Below, piece by piece: positions 1 to 7,134 of a DNA stretch of 23,620 nt. The position numbers and the translations under genes were made by a program. Within the stretch, counting starts at the first letter, position 1. Every line of letters starts with the position of its first letter. The stretch is from a virus, in IMG/VR virus record IMGVR_UViG_3300009705_002608, positions 1 through 23,620 of that record; one strand, given 5' to 3'. The notes under the pieces were generated by a model. That model was not told the origin of the DNA, did not search any database, and saw only the letters and a program-made list of their open reading frames with translations.

Positions 1-486
1 GCAAATATACGTTGGGTAGTTGATGGATTAGGCATTGCTAACGATGGAGCCCATGCAACACAACCAGATTTAGACGGCACTGGAGCCAGGATTGCTATTG
101 ATAAAGCATTAAAGCAAGCCGGTGCAAGTGCTGACGAATATACAGTTTTAAATGCACATGCCACAAGTACGCCATTTGGTGATCCTGTAGAGTATAACGT
201 GTTGAAAGATTACTTTCCAGAAGGAAGTCACTTGTACGGCAACAAAGGACAAGTGGGCCATATGATGGGTGCTAGTGGACTTGCAGAAATTGTATTAGGT
301 GCAGAAGCAATGGTCGAAGGATTCATACCAGCTAATGCAAATTTAACAAATCCGTTTACAGACGACGGACACTTTAACTTACCAACAGAAGTAAAAGAAG
401 CAAAGTACAACAGGATGTTTAAAACATCATTTGGGTTTGGTGGAAGAAGTGCGGCAGTTAGTATAACAACCGAGTATAACAAGTGA
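1..486 (+). CDS. fabF: Beta-ketoacyl-ACP synthase (FabF/FabB-like), 3' part
   Basis: This gene is open from the first base, so its N-terminal part, including the nucleophilic cysteine, lies outside the window; 161 C-terminal residues are visible. KAS enzymes condense malonyl-ACP with acyl-ACP in fatty-acid elongation. In window numbering, H53 sits in HATSTPFGDPVE (family HGTGTPLGD) and K82/H87 sit in NKGQVGHMMGASG (family K..TGHLLGAAG). The C-terminal glycine loop FGFGG is also present. So the two catalytic histidines and the lysine are conserved and the visible part looks intact. The stop overlaps the GTG start of the dCMP deaminase (GTGA), placing it in the same operon. Family membership is clear. 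Whether the substrate is a fatty-acid or a polyketide-like chain cannot be told. Confidence 0.85.
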   Translation, partial: ANIRWVVDGLGIANDGAHATQPDLDGTGARIAIDKALKQAGASADEYTVLNAHATSTPFGDPVEYNVLKDYFPEGSHLYGNKGQVGHMMGASGLAEIVLGAEAMVEGFIPANANLTNPFTDDGHFNLPTEVKEAKYNRMFKTSFGFGGRSAAVSITTEYNK

Positions 487-989
487 AGGATAAATTTAAA
501 GAAGTCTATATAAAAGTAGCAGAACAGTTTGCAGAACTTAGTACTGCCAAACGTGCCCAAGTAGGTGCTATTATTGTTAAAGACAACAGAATTATTAGTA
601 TAGGTTACAATGGTATGCCTAGCGGATGGACTAATGAATGCGAAACTACTGATACATGGAATGATATTCCTCACATGAGAGACAAGTTTATTGGTGATGG
701 TGCTGTTATGCATAGTTCACCACATGGTAATACTTGGAGCAAATTAAAAACAAAACCAGAAGTGCTACATGCAGAAACAAATGCAATAGCCAAAGTAGCA
801 CAAAGCAGTGAAAGTTGTAAGGATGCTGTACTATTTTGTACACACGAGCCTTGTATAGAATGTGCTAAATTAATATTTCAATCAGGCATATCAGAAGTAT
901 ATTTTAAAAATACATATGATGCCGCCAAAGGATCAGGCAGAGACTTTTTAGAAAAGAGTGGATGCGTAGTCGAACATTTAAGTGAGTAA
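483..989 (+). CDS. Deoxycytidylate (dCMP) deaminase
   Basis: Predicted zinc-dependent dCMP deaminase (168 aa) converting dCMP to dUMP, the precursor for thymidylate. This is the reaction of T4 gene cd and suits an AT-rich phage. The zinc and catalytic motifs are visible: H96-A-E98 (zinc ligand and proton shuttle) and P123-C124-x-x-C127 (two zinc ligands). An N-terminal GAIIVKDNRIISIGYNG strand-loop is typical of the family, and length is normal. The GTG start overlaps the preceding stop by 4 nt, suggesting translational coupling. The lineage also has allosteric dCTP/dTTP control, but I cannot judge that here. MazG-like and guaC genes downstream support a nucleotide-metabolism role. Confidence 0.93.
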   Translation: MKDKFKEVYIKVAEQFAELSTAKRAQVGAIIVKDNRIISIGYNGMPSGWTNECETTDTWNDIPHMRDKFIGDGAVMHSSPHGNTWSKLKTKPEVLHAETNAIAKVAQSSESCKDAVLFCTHEPCIECAKLIFQSGISEVYFKNTYDAAKGSGRDFLEKSGCVVEHLSE

Positions 990-990
990 A

Positions 991-1923
991 ATGAAAGTAA
1001 TACCATTAGTAAATGCAGGAGTTCTAATAGACTGCAACATATCAAAACTTACAGAACAAGACTATCAAGACATTAATGAGATATACTTAGACAACTTGTT
1101 AATTGCTTTTGTCAAACAACCATTTGAAACAGTACCATTTGCAAAGTTATGTCACAAGATGGGTGGCTTTGCTAATTGGAAACAAATGCTATGGAAACAA
1201 GATGGTGCTAACATAGGCAATCTTGAATATGTAGATCCATTTACATTTGAAGGTGAGGACAATGACTTCCCACTACAACGAGTAACAGGCAAGAAAACAG
1301 AAAAAGGTTTACCAACTGGTATCTTTGGCAACGGAGAACTAGATTGGCACAGTAATATGAATGGTGATATGGATAGAGCCAGAGGTGTTGCTTTACAAGG
1401 TGCTTGGCACAGTGAAGGAACACATACAGCATTTATGGATACTGTAAAAGCATACGATGATATGCCAGATGAATTAAAAGCACGTTGCGAAGGTGTTATA
1501 GGCAACTATGAATATGCTCCTGAAAATTGGGCAAAAGGTGTAGCAACTCCACAACTACAAATGATGAAAGGTTTTGGATTAGTTGACCACAAGTACACAA
1601 TGCCTTTGGTACACGAAGGCTTTAATGGTAAGAAAGGTTTATACTTCCATTATCATAACAACTGTACTTTCGAAGATAAAGAACTTAAAAAATTATTAAT
1701 GGAACATTGTTTCCAACACAAATACATATATGAACATGAATGGCATCCTGGCGATATTGTTATATCAGACCAAGTACTAACACTACATAAAAGAGTAGAA
1801 TGGGAACCTGAAGTAATTGCAAATAGAGTACTACATAGGATTACATTCCATTATGACAACATGGTAGATGACTATTTTGACAAGTACACTAAGTTAAAAG
1901 ACACAGACAAATTGGAATACTAA
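991..1923 (+). CDS. TauD/TfdA-like Fe(II)/2-oxoglutarate dioxygenase
   Basis: A 310-aa protein with the TauD/TfdA layout. The first iron motif region is GELDWHSN (H120-S-N122). The usual GTHTAF-type segment and 'AYDDMPDELKARCEG' follow at about 144-168. The C-terminal motif is WHPGDIVISDQ..TLHKR (H266) followed by RVLHR (R279/R283), the expected second histidine and 2-oxoglutarate-binding arginine. The family hydroxylates or desaturates small molecules. The canonical HxD appears as HSN, so the carboxylate iron ligand is an asparagine here; activity may be altered. A GTG at 982 would add three residues and overlap the preceding gene. I prefer ATG 991, though neither has a strong ribosome binding site. 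It abuts the sulfotransferase-like gene. Substrate unknown. Confidence 0.75.
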   Translation: MKVIPLVNAGVLIDCNISKLTEQDYQDINEIYLDNLLIAFVKQPFETVPFAKLCHKMGGFANWKQMLWKQDGANIGNLEYVDPFTFEGEDNDFPLQRVTGKKTEKGLPTGIFGNGELDWHSNMNGDMDRARGVALQGAWHSEGTHTAFMDTVKAYDDMPDELKARCEGVIGNYEYAPENWAKGVATPQLQMMKGFGLVDHKYTMPLVHEGFNGKKGLYFHYHNNCTFEDKELKKLLMEHCFQHKYIYEHEWHPGDIVISDQVLTLHKRVEWEPEVIANRVLHRITFHYDNMVDDYFDKYTKLKDTDKLEY

Positions 1924-2556
1924 ATGATTTTTTTAAACGAGAAGGAAAACAAAGTTATAATTTCCGCTCGTAAATGCGGATTAATGTCTTTGTCTAATCT
2001 ATTTAATGATTACGATGATTGGAAAAATTACTCTAGTAGCACAATATACCAGCATGGTAATCCAGACCCACTAAGTCCTAAAGTACCTCCACGTGGAAAC
2101 AGTAACTACCTTATAGACAGAACTGTGTACCCAAATGAATTACCAAGTCAAGATAACATACCTTTCGATAATGCATTTTGGAAAGATACTGACGTTGTTT
2201 TAATAATTAGAGATCCATGGCAAAGATATGTTAGTGCATTTTGTCAATTAACAAGAACAAATACAAACAGCATTGACAATGGATTCACAATTGGTAATTA
2301 TAGTTATGATGATGGACATACAGCAAATTGGTTGTATATCACAGAACACATGCTGTATAAATCTTTAACTGTAGTAAAAACAGACAACCTCACAGAATGG
2401 TTTAACAAACAAGGTATGAATATACTCAAAGTAAACCAAACTGTAGATGAACACAAACAGCAAATAGCACAAGAACTAACGCCACATAAAGATGCAATTA
2501 TGGAATACTTGGCACCAGAGTATAAAATATATAATAATTTACTTGACAATAACTAA
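1924..2556 (+). CDS. Sulfotransferase-like protein
   Basis: A 210-aa protein starting directly after the stop of the dioxygenase gene. Residues 11-20 (VIISARKCGL) resemble the 5'-phosphosulfate-binding loop of PAPS-dependent sulfotransferases, although the usual GT/S residues are replaced. Residues 92-106 (VLIIRDPWQRYVSAF) closely match the 3'-phosphate-binding motif RDPxxRxxSxF, with R96 and S104 as expected ligands. Together they suggest transfer of sulfate from PAPS to a sugar or other hydroxyl, as in carbohydrate sulfotransferases. The short length leaves little room for an acceptor domain. The dioxygenase neighbour and the downstream UDP-sugar dehydrogenase fit a glycan or small-molecule modification role, which is inference. 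Confidence 0.62.
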   Translation: MIFLNEKENKVIISARKCGLMSLSNLFNDYDDWKNYSSSTIYQHGNPDPLSPKVPPRGNSNYLIDRTVYPNELPSQDNIPFDNAFWKDTDVVLIIRDPWQRYVSAFCQLTRTNTNSIDNGFTIGNYSYDDGHTANWLYITEHMLYKSLTVVKTDNLTEWFNKQGMNILKVNQTVDEHKQQIAQELTPHKDAIMEYLAPEYKIYNNLLDNN

Positions 2557-2571
2557 GGAATGCAGTATAAT
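2543..2571 (+). promoter_or_regulatory. Consensus sigma70 promoter (TTGACA-17-TATAAT)
   Basis: TTGACA at 2543-2548 and TATAAT at 2566-2571 are separated by 17 nt, a perfect match to the housekeeping bacterial promoter. The -35 lies inside the end of the sulfotransferase-like gene. Transcription would start near 2578, which is the A of the next gene's ATG. Confidence 0.8.
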
Positions 2572-2577
2572 TAACCT

Positions 2578-2817
2578 ATGAGCAAAAAATCTAAAACACA
2601 AATGACTAAAGCAGAACTAATAACATTGTGTTCTGACTTAGAAAAGACCGTTAAAGAGCAACAAACAGAAATTGAAAATCTACAAAATGACAGGATTGCG
2701 TTAGATTCAACCATTGTAGACCAGGATACAAGTATTATTATCTCTGGGATGAATGCTAGAATTAAAGCACTAGAAACAAAGATTATTGATTTAGACAGTA
2801 GGAAAGAATATGAATAA
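2578..2817 (+). CDS. Small predicted coiled-coil protein
   Basis: A 79-aa, Lys/Glu-rich protein, unrecognised. Residues 12-75 read as continuous amphipathic helix with heptad-like Leu/Ile spacing (LITLCSDLEKTV, IENLQND, IKALETKIIDLDS), so a coiled-coil oligomer is likely. There is no signal peptide or membrane segment. A consensus sigma70 promoter lies directly upstream and its predicted start coincides with the ATG, so the message may be leaderless; no Shine-Dalgarno is seen between the -10 box and the ATG. The 3' end overlaps the next gene by 8 nt. Function unknown; the strong host-type promoter suggests early expression. Confidence 0.7.
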   Translation: MSKKSKTQMTKAELITLCSDLEKTVKEQQTEIENLQNDRIALDSTIVDQDTSIIISGMNARIKALETKIIDLDSRKEYE

Positions 2818-3199
2818 CAAGGTATTTGTTTACGGCACACTTAAAAGTGGCGGAGAAATTAGAGGTCTTAATGGCTTTGGACCAGACAAGGTAGAGATTG
2901 TGGGTATGGCTACAACTGTATATCCAGATTATGATATGATGGACTTGGGTGCATTTCCAGGTGTAGTTATGGGCGGATCAAAAAAGATTAAAGGCGAAGT
3001 TTGGTTAGTAAACGATGAAGTAATGGATCAGTTAGATGCTATAGAAGGTTATCCAGACTTTTACAATAAGATACCAACAGAAACAACTGAGGGTAAAGCA
3101 GTTATGTATTTCTTAGGACCCGACTATAAAGAAAAGTATGGTGAAATGGAATCAGCACATATTGAAGAATTTGGAGATACACTCGAATGGAAGAACTAG
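2810..3199 (+). CDS. Gamma-glutamylcyclotransferase-like (GGCT/AIG2-like) protein
   Basis: A 129-aa protein with the GGCT-like fold signature. The N-terminal VFVYGTLKSGG (YGTL, residues 8-11) forms the substrate loop, 'GAFPGVV' lies near 47-53, and the conserved glutamate E79 sits in LDAIEGYPDFYNK. The family releases 5-oxoproline from gamma-glutamyl amines or peptides; E79 would be the acid/base. Length is typical of bacterial AIG2-like proteins. An AGGAAAG-type ribosome binding site precedes ATG 2810 inside the upstream gene. The end overlaps the MazG-like gene by 13 nt. The true substrate in a phage (glutathione derivative, protein crosslink or other) is not evident. Confidence 0.8.
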   Translation: MNNKVFVYGTLKSGGEIRGLNGFGPDKVEIVGMATTVYPDYDMMDLGAFPGVVMGGSKKIKGEVWLVNDEVMDQLDAIEGYPDFYNKIPTETTEGKAVMYFLGPDYKEKYGEMESAHIEEFGDTLEWKN

Positions 3200-3513
3200 T
3201 TAGACTAATTACTAAATGGCATTACGATAGAAACCTTATAGAAGGATCGGATGACAAAACACAATTTGCTAAACTTATACAAGAAGCAGGTGAGTTGTCA
3301 GACAACATTTGCAAAGAAAGAGACATCAGTGATGACATAGGTGACATGATGGTTGTGTTAATTAACATAGCTGAACGTAATGAATTAACACTTACTCAAT
3401 GTTTACAAAAAGCATACGATGATATCAAGGATCGTAAAGGCATGATGATTGATGGAGTGTTTGTAAAAGAAGATGACGTTATTAGACAAGGCTTAGGAAT
3501 TCCAACAAAATGA
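3187..3513 (+). CDS. MazG-like nucleotide pyrophosphohydrolase
   Basis: A 108-aa all-helical protein with the MazG metal-binding pattern: E33-x-x-E36 in KLIQEAGELSD and D50-x-x-D53 in DDIGDMMVVLIN, followed by a helix ending KAYDDIKDRKGMM, typical of single-domain phage MazG proteins. The family hydrolyses (d)NTPs to monophosphates. Marine phage homologues have been proposed to affect ppGpp or recycle host nucleotides, a role that remains debated. Its stop overlaps the ATG of guaC by 4 nt (ATGA), so the two are probably translated together, which supports purine-nucleotide recycling. Confidence 0.85.
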   Translation: MEELVRLITKWHYDRNLIEGSDDKTQFAKLIQEAGELSDNICKERDISDDIGDMMVVLINIAERNELTLTQCLQKAYDDIKDRKGMMIDGVFVKEDDVIRQGLGIPTK

Positions 3514-4559
3514 GAATAGAAGCAGACGTAAAATTAGATTACAATGACGTTTTACTTAGACCCAAACGAAGTACTGTGGGCAGTCGTAAAGACGTTGACT
3601 TAAAACGTAGATACAAATTTAGGAACAGCGGTAAAGAATGGGAAGGTATTCCTATTATGGCGGCTAACATGCAAGGCGTTGGCACATTTGCAATGGCAGA
3701 AGAACTTGTTAGAAAGCCGATGTTTACATGTTTAGATAAAAACTACCAGCCAGCAGACATTTGGAATTGGTTAGGCAATCATGTACACAAACCAGACCTA
3801 TGCAGAAACATAGCAATAAGCACAGGCATTACAGATATAGACAAAGAACGAATAGACGCAACTATCAAACTATCACGCAGTATAAAATATGTGTGTATTG
3901 ATGTTGCAAATGGGTACAGCGAACGATTTTTAGACTTTGTAGCAAGGTTTAGAGACCAGTATCCAGAACTTACAATTATTGCTGGTAACGTAGTTACAGC
4001 AGACTTAACTGAGGAGTTATTATTACGTGGAGCAGATATCGTTAAAGTTGGCATTGGGCCTGGTAGTGTTTGTACTACTCGTATTAAGACAGGTGTTGGG
4101 TATCCGCAATTATCAGCCGTTATTGAGTGTGCCGATGCCGCTCATGGTCTTGGCGGACACATCATTGCTGATGGCGGCTGTAGTAGTCCTGGAGATGTAG
4201 TTAAGGCATTTGGTGCCGGAGCAGACTTTGTTATGCTAGGTGGCATGATGGCAGGTTGTGACGAAGGCGGCAAGATAGACGGTGAATCAAATACAATAGA
4301 ATTTTACGGTAGTAGCACTACTCAAGCACAGGAGAATACAGGTGGAGTACAGGATCATAGAACAAGTGAAGGCAGAATTGTACGAATACCTCGTAAAGGT
4401 CCAGTTACCAATGTTGTCACAGACTTACTTGGAGGTTTGCGTAGTGGTTGCACTTACGTTGGTGCCGACAAATTAAAGAATTTATCTAAGTGTACAACTT
4501 TTGTACAATGTAAGTCAACACATAATACAGTTTTTGAAAACTTACAGGTAGGTGAATAA
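3510..4559 (+). CDS. guaC: GMP reductase
   Basis: A 349-aa protein very close to bacterial GuaC in length and sequence: [22 protein letters not shown] at the start, [11 protein letters not shown] at 50-60, [10 protein letters not shown] at 129-138, and the catalytic loop [11 protein letters not shown] with C188 as nucleophile. [45 protein letters not shown] and the C-terminal [11 protein letters not shown] also match. It lacks the CBS insert of IMP dehydrogenases, which supports GMP reductase: NADPH-dependent conversion of GMP to IMP plus ammonia. In a phage this would redirect host guanine nucleotides toward IMP and adenine nucleotides, consistent with an AT-rich genome. The neighbours (MazG, dCMP deaminase) fit. 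IMPDH activity is the less likely alternative. Confidence 0.95.
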   Translation: MRIEADVKLDYNDVLLRPKRSTVGSRKDVDLKRRYKFRNSGKEWEGIPIMAANMQGVGTFAMAEELVRKPMFTCLDKNYQPADIWNWLGNHVHKPDLCRNIAISTGITDIDKERIDATIKLSRSIKYVCIDVANGYSERFLDFVARFRDQYPELTIIAGNVVTADLTEELLLRGADIVKVGIGPGSVCTTRIKTGVGYPQLSAVIECADAAHGLGGHIIADGGCSSPGDVVKAFGAGADFVMLGGMMAGCDEGGKIDGESNTIEFYGSSTTQAQENTGGVQDHRTSEGRIVRIPRKGPVTNVVTDLLGGLRSGCTYVGADKLKNLSKCTTFVQCKSTHNTVFENLQVGE

Positions 4560-4824
4560 AAACAATGCTCACAATGAGCGAATATATTATAACAGAGAAG
4601 GAATGATTATCCCTAACAGCGACGAAGCCCTACATATTATATGGGAACTAGAACATGAAATGAAGAACCCACGTAATGATGGCTGGACCGGCAGTGACAT
4701 GAAACGTCGACTATGGGATATTAAAATGAGAGTGGATAAGGCATTAGTTAATGCACCAGAGTATGTTGGCGATGAGCCATACGAAGACCGCTATATAATA
4801 GAACGGATTAAAGGCAACGTATAA
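4552..4824 (+). CDS. Hypothetical protein, 90 aa
   Basis: Unrecognised. It is a soluble, charged protein with an acidic/basic mix, rich in Trp and Arg in the middle (GWTGSDMKRRLWDIKMRVDKAL), probably helical, with no signal peptide, Cys cluster or membrane segment. The GTG start lies 8 nt inside the end of guaC. The stop overlaps the next gene's ATG by one base (TAATG). Both overlaps indicate a genuine co-translated gene rather than a chance frame. Confidence 0.65.
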   Translation: MNKNNAHNERIYYNREGMIIPNSDEALHIIWELEHEMKNPRNDGWTGSDMKRRLWDIKMRVDKALVNAPEYVGDEPYEDRYIIERIKGNV

Positions 4825-5609
4825 TGTTAAAGTTAGGAATCATAGGTAAAGGATTTGTAGGCTCAGCAGTAGCAAACGGATTCGATAAAGACTGTGAGCA
4901 AGTTATTGTAGACCCTAAGTACACAGATAACACTATAAATGACTTGCATGATTGCAAACTAATATTTGTTTGTGTCCCTACACCAGTTGCAGAAGATGGT
5001 AGTTGTGATACAACCATAGCAAATGATGTACTCTCAGAGCTTAATAGACTTCAGTACAAGGGTGTTGTAGTAATTAAGAGTACAGTTATACCAGACTATT
5101 TACAGGAATTTAAAAAAGAATACGAACTAAAAATAGTTTATAATCCAGAGTTCCTCACAGAAGCAAATGCAAACGAAGATTTTAAAAATCCTAATATGCA
5201 AGTGTTAGGTGGTAAATGGAGAGACTGTGAAGTAGTAGAAAAAGCATATCTTAGACACAGTTCAGTTAAGATTGTTCCTACATTTAAAACAGATTTAACA
5301 ACAGCGAGTCTACTCAAATATACTATTAACAGTTACTTAGCAACTAAAGTAATGTTCTTTAATGACTTACATAAGTTACATAACAGTGGCAGTAGTATGG
5401 TTAGTTGGGAACAGTTTACAGACATGCTAACAAGAGATCCACGTATAGGCGGTAGCCATATGCAGGTACCAGGTCCAGACGGAGAACTTGGCTTTGGAGG
5501 ACATTGTTTCCCCAAAGATACAGAAGCACTTTTAAAGTATGCACATGATAAGAATATTAAACTTAATATGCTTAAAAAGGCAGTCGAAACAAATAAAAAA
5601 ATCCGTTAG
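4824..5609 (+). CDS. UDP-glucose/GDP-mannose dehydrogenase-like, short form
   Basis: A 261-aa nucleotide-sugar dehydrogenase-like protein. Visible elements are the Rossmann glycine motif GIIGKGFVGSAV (6-16), FVCVPTPV (48-55), YNPEFLTEANA (106-116), the catalytic lysine/asparagine helix LLKYTINSYLATKV (K165, N169), and GPDGELGFGGHCFPKD with catalytic C228. These are the residues for two-step NAD-dependent oxidation of a UDP- or GDP-hexose to the uronic acid. Typical enzymes have about 400-450 residues; this one stops soon after the catalytic cysteine, so the C-terminal UDP-binding domain is missing. Either it is a naturally minimal phage version or it works with altered substrate binding. It may serve glycan or surface modification. 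Confidence 0.85.
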   Translation: MLKLGIIGKGFVGSAVANGFDKDCEQVIVDPKYTDNTINDLHDCKLIFVCVPTPVAEDGSCDTTIANDVLSELNRLQYKGVVVIKSTVIPDYLQEFKKEYELKIVYNPEFLTEANANEDFKNPNMQVLGGKWRDCEVVEKAYLRHSSVKIVPTFKTDLTTASLLKYTINSYLATKVMFFNDLHKLHNSGSSMVSWEQFTDMLTRDPRIGGSHMQVPGPDGELGFGGHCFPKDTEALLKYAHDKNIKLNMLKKAVETNKKIR

Positions 5610-5614
5610 TTTTT

Positions 5615-5622
5615 AATAAATA
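5615..5622 (+). promoter_or_regulatory. T4-type late promoter motif (AATAAATA)
   Basis: Matches the NATAAATA form of the T4 late promoter (TATAAATA) used by marine T4-like phages. It lies 78 nt upstream of the cytochrome/copper-enzyme gene, just after the sugar dehydrogenase stop. Confidence 0.5.
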
Positions 5623-5629
5623 TACACAT

Positions 5630-5678
5630 AATAGTAAAAAACTATTGAAGTATCAGAGTATTCACTCGTAGTTGATAC
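5630..5678 (+). promoter_or_regulatory. Structured 5' leader with two hairpins
   Basis: Two inverted repeats lie between the late-type promoter and the ribosome binding site (AAAGGA near 5688). The first is AATAGT-AAAAA-ACTATT (5630-5646), a perfect 6-bp stem. The second is GTATCAGAGT-ATTC-ACTC-gtagt-TGATAC (5650-5678), a 10-bp stem with a 5-nt bulge. They could control translation or stability of the message, or serve as a protein site. No known riboswitch is recognised. Confidence 0.45.
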
Positions 5679-5699
5679 GCAATCTAAAAGGAAAATAAA

Positions 5700-6986
5700 A
5701 TGTACAAGCACATAGCCGTGGCTCTAACAGCCATATGGTCTACTTCAGTGTGGGCTACAGATTATGTTACGGAAGTAGCAGATATTATTAATGATAATTG
5801 TGTAGTATGTCACCGTCAAGGAGGTATAGGTCCTATGAGTTTTGAAAGTTATGAGCAAGTCAGACCGTGGGCACCACTAATACAATTAAAGGTATTAACA
5901 AGAGAAATGCCACCGTATGCTTATGACCATGGAATTGGTATACAGGACTTACAAGGAGATTGGAGACTGTCCACTAAAGACATAGACACAATAGATAATT
6001 GGGTAGAACAAGGAGCACAATACGGAGACCAGGATGTCTTTAGAATTCCCCCTAGGCTTAGAGACACAGAAGCATGGAATTTTGAACCCGACTTTGGTCT
6101 ACCAGATGTAATCATTCCAAGTGTACCAATTGACATACCAGCAACCGGTAACGACTTATGGCACAAACACAATGTTCCAACAGGGCTAACTAGTGATAGA
6201 TGTATTAAGGCAGTACAAGTTAAGCCACGTGGTAATGCAAAGTCAGTAGTACACCATGCTAACAGCAGTATTATAACTGAGGGAGGCAGACAAGGAATGC
6301 TAACTGAGTATGCTATGGGAAAGTGGGGAGAGATAGTTCCTGCAGGAGTATGCAGAACTATACCAGCCAACGCAGAAGTGGCATGGGATATTCATATGTT
6401 CCCAGGTGGACTTGGAGCAATGGCACCAGGATCAGTTATCAAAAACAACGTGGTAGAGATTGGGCTGTGGTTATACAGCGAAGAGGAAAGCCAAGAATTG
6501 AAATACAAACAAGATTTGAGTTTGTATCGCCTAGGCGACCAGGACGATATAACTATTCCACCCAACGGCTATTACATGACACAAGGCTTCCACAGTTTTG
6601 ACCATCCTGTTAGACTAGATAGTTTTCAGCCACACGGACATTTAAGAATGAATGCCGCTAGCCTAGAGATATTCTATCCCGAGTCAGGACGCACAGAACA
6701 AATTAGTCAAGTGAGTAATTGGAGTGCAACATGGCATCACAGTCATTTGTATGCTCCAGATGTAGCACCACTCTTGCCAGCAGGAGCAGTTATTGTTCTG
6801 AAGCAATGGTATGACAATACGGCTAACAATCCAAACAATCCAGATCCTGATATGTGGGTAATGGGTGGCAGTAGAACAGGCGATGAAATGACACATGCTT
6901 GGTTGGCCATTACACATCTAGATGATGAAGGATACAATAAACTAAAAGAGGAACGAGATGAAAAATTTAATATTGCTAGTAAGTAG
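5700..6986 (+). CDS. Exported cytochrome c / type II copper monooxygenase-like fusion
   Basis: A 428-aa exported protein. Residues 1-19 form a signal peptide (cleavage likely after VWA). A c-type heme motif follows, C34-V-V-C37-H38, with M70 (REMPPY) as a candidate distal ligand. Residues about 155-405 resemble the two-domain PHM/dopamine beta-hydroxylase copper fold: H185-H186 (VVHHANSS) and H232 (DIHMF) match the CuH ligands; H312-G-H314 (QPHGHLRMN) and M397 (GDEMTHAW) match the CuM HxH and Met ligands. The known family hydroxylates C-H bonds using O2 and electrons from ascorbate; the fused heme suggests an electron relay. Location would be periplasm. The ribosome binding site is AAAGGA. 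It heads a three-gene cassette with a lipoprotein and a membrane microprotein. Substrate unknown. Confidence 0.8.
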   Translation: MYKHIAVALTAIWSTSVWATDYVTEVADIINDNCVVCHRQGGIGPMSFESYEQVRPWAPLIQLKVLTREMPPYAYDHGIGIQDLQGDWRLSTKDIDTIDNWVEQGAQYGDQDVFRIPPRLRDTEAWNFEPDFGLPDVIIPSVPIDIPATGNDLWHKHNVPTGLTSDRCIKAVQVKPRGNAKSVVHHANSSIITEGGRQGMLTEYAMGKWGEIVPAGVCRTIPANAEVAWDIHMFPGGLGAMAPGSVIKNNVVEIGLWLYSEEESQELKYKQDLSLYRLGDQDDITIPPNGYYMTQGFHSFDHPVRLDSFQPHGHLRMNAASLEIFYPESGRTEQISQVSNWSATWHHSHLYAPDVAPLLPAGAVIVLKQWYDNTANNPNNPDPDMWVMGGSRTGDEMTHAWLAITHLDDEGYNKLKEERDEKFNIASK

Positions 6987-7134
6987 TATTATTATTATAA
7001 CAGGATGTTCTAGTGCAGGCTACAATGGACCGCATGAGTTTGATTGGATGCCTCACCCGGTGATATGGGAGAACAATATTAGAACTTGCAGGAGTGCGGA
7101 TGTTTGTAGAGCAGAAACACTTTTTAGAAGATGA
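6958..7134 (+). CDS. Small lipoprotein, 58 aa
   Basis: Starts with MKNLILLVSSIIIITGC: a charged start, a hydrophobic stretch and a lipobox (ITGC, C17), so a lipoprotein of about 42 residues after signal peptidase II cleavage. The mature part is CSSAGYNGPHEFDW..., with two further cysteines (C44, C50) that could form a disulfide, plus several Trp and His. It overlaps the end of the cytochrome/copper gene by 29 nt in another frame. Its stop overlaps the next ATG as ATGA. A periplasmic-facing partner of the copper enzyme is plausible. A spanin-type lysis lipoprotein is an alternative, but no lysis genes adjoin. Confidence 0.65.
   Translation: MKNLILLVSSIIIITGCSSAGYNGPHEFDWMPHPVIWENNIRTCRSADVCRAETLFRR

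Noticed and set aside
228-713. A 161-codon minus-strand frame over the KAS and dCMP deaminase genes
   Set aside because: Both sense genes are clear enzyme homologues; the antisense protein shows no recognisable domain.
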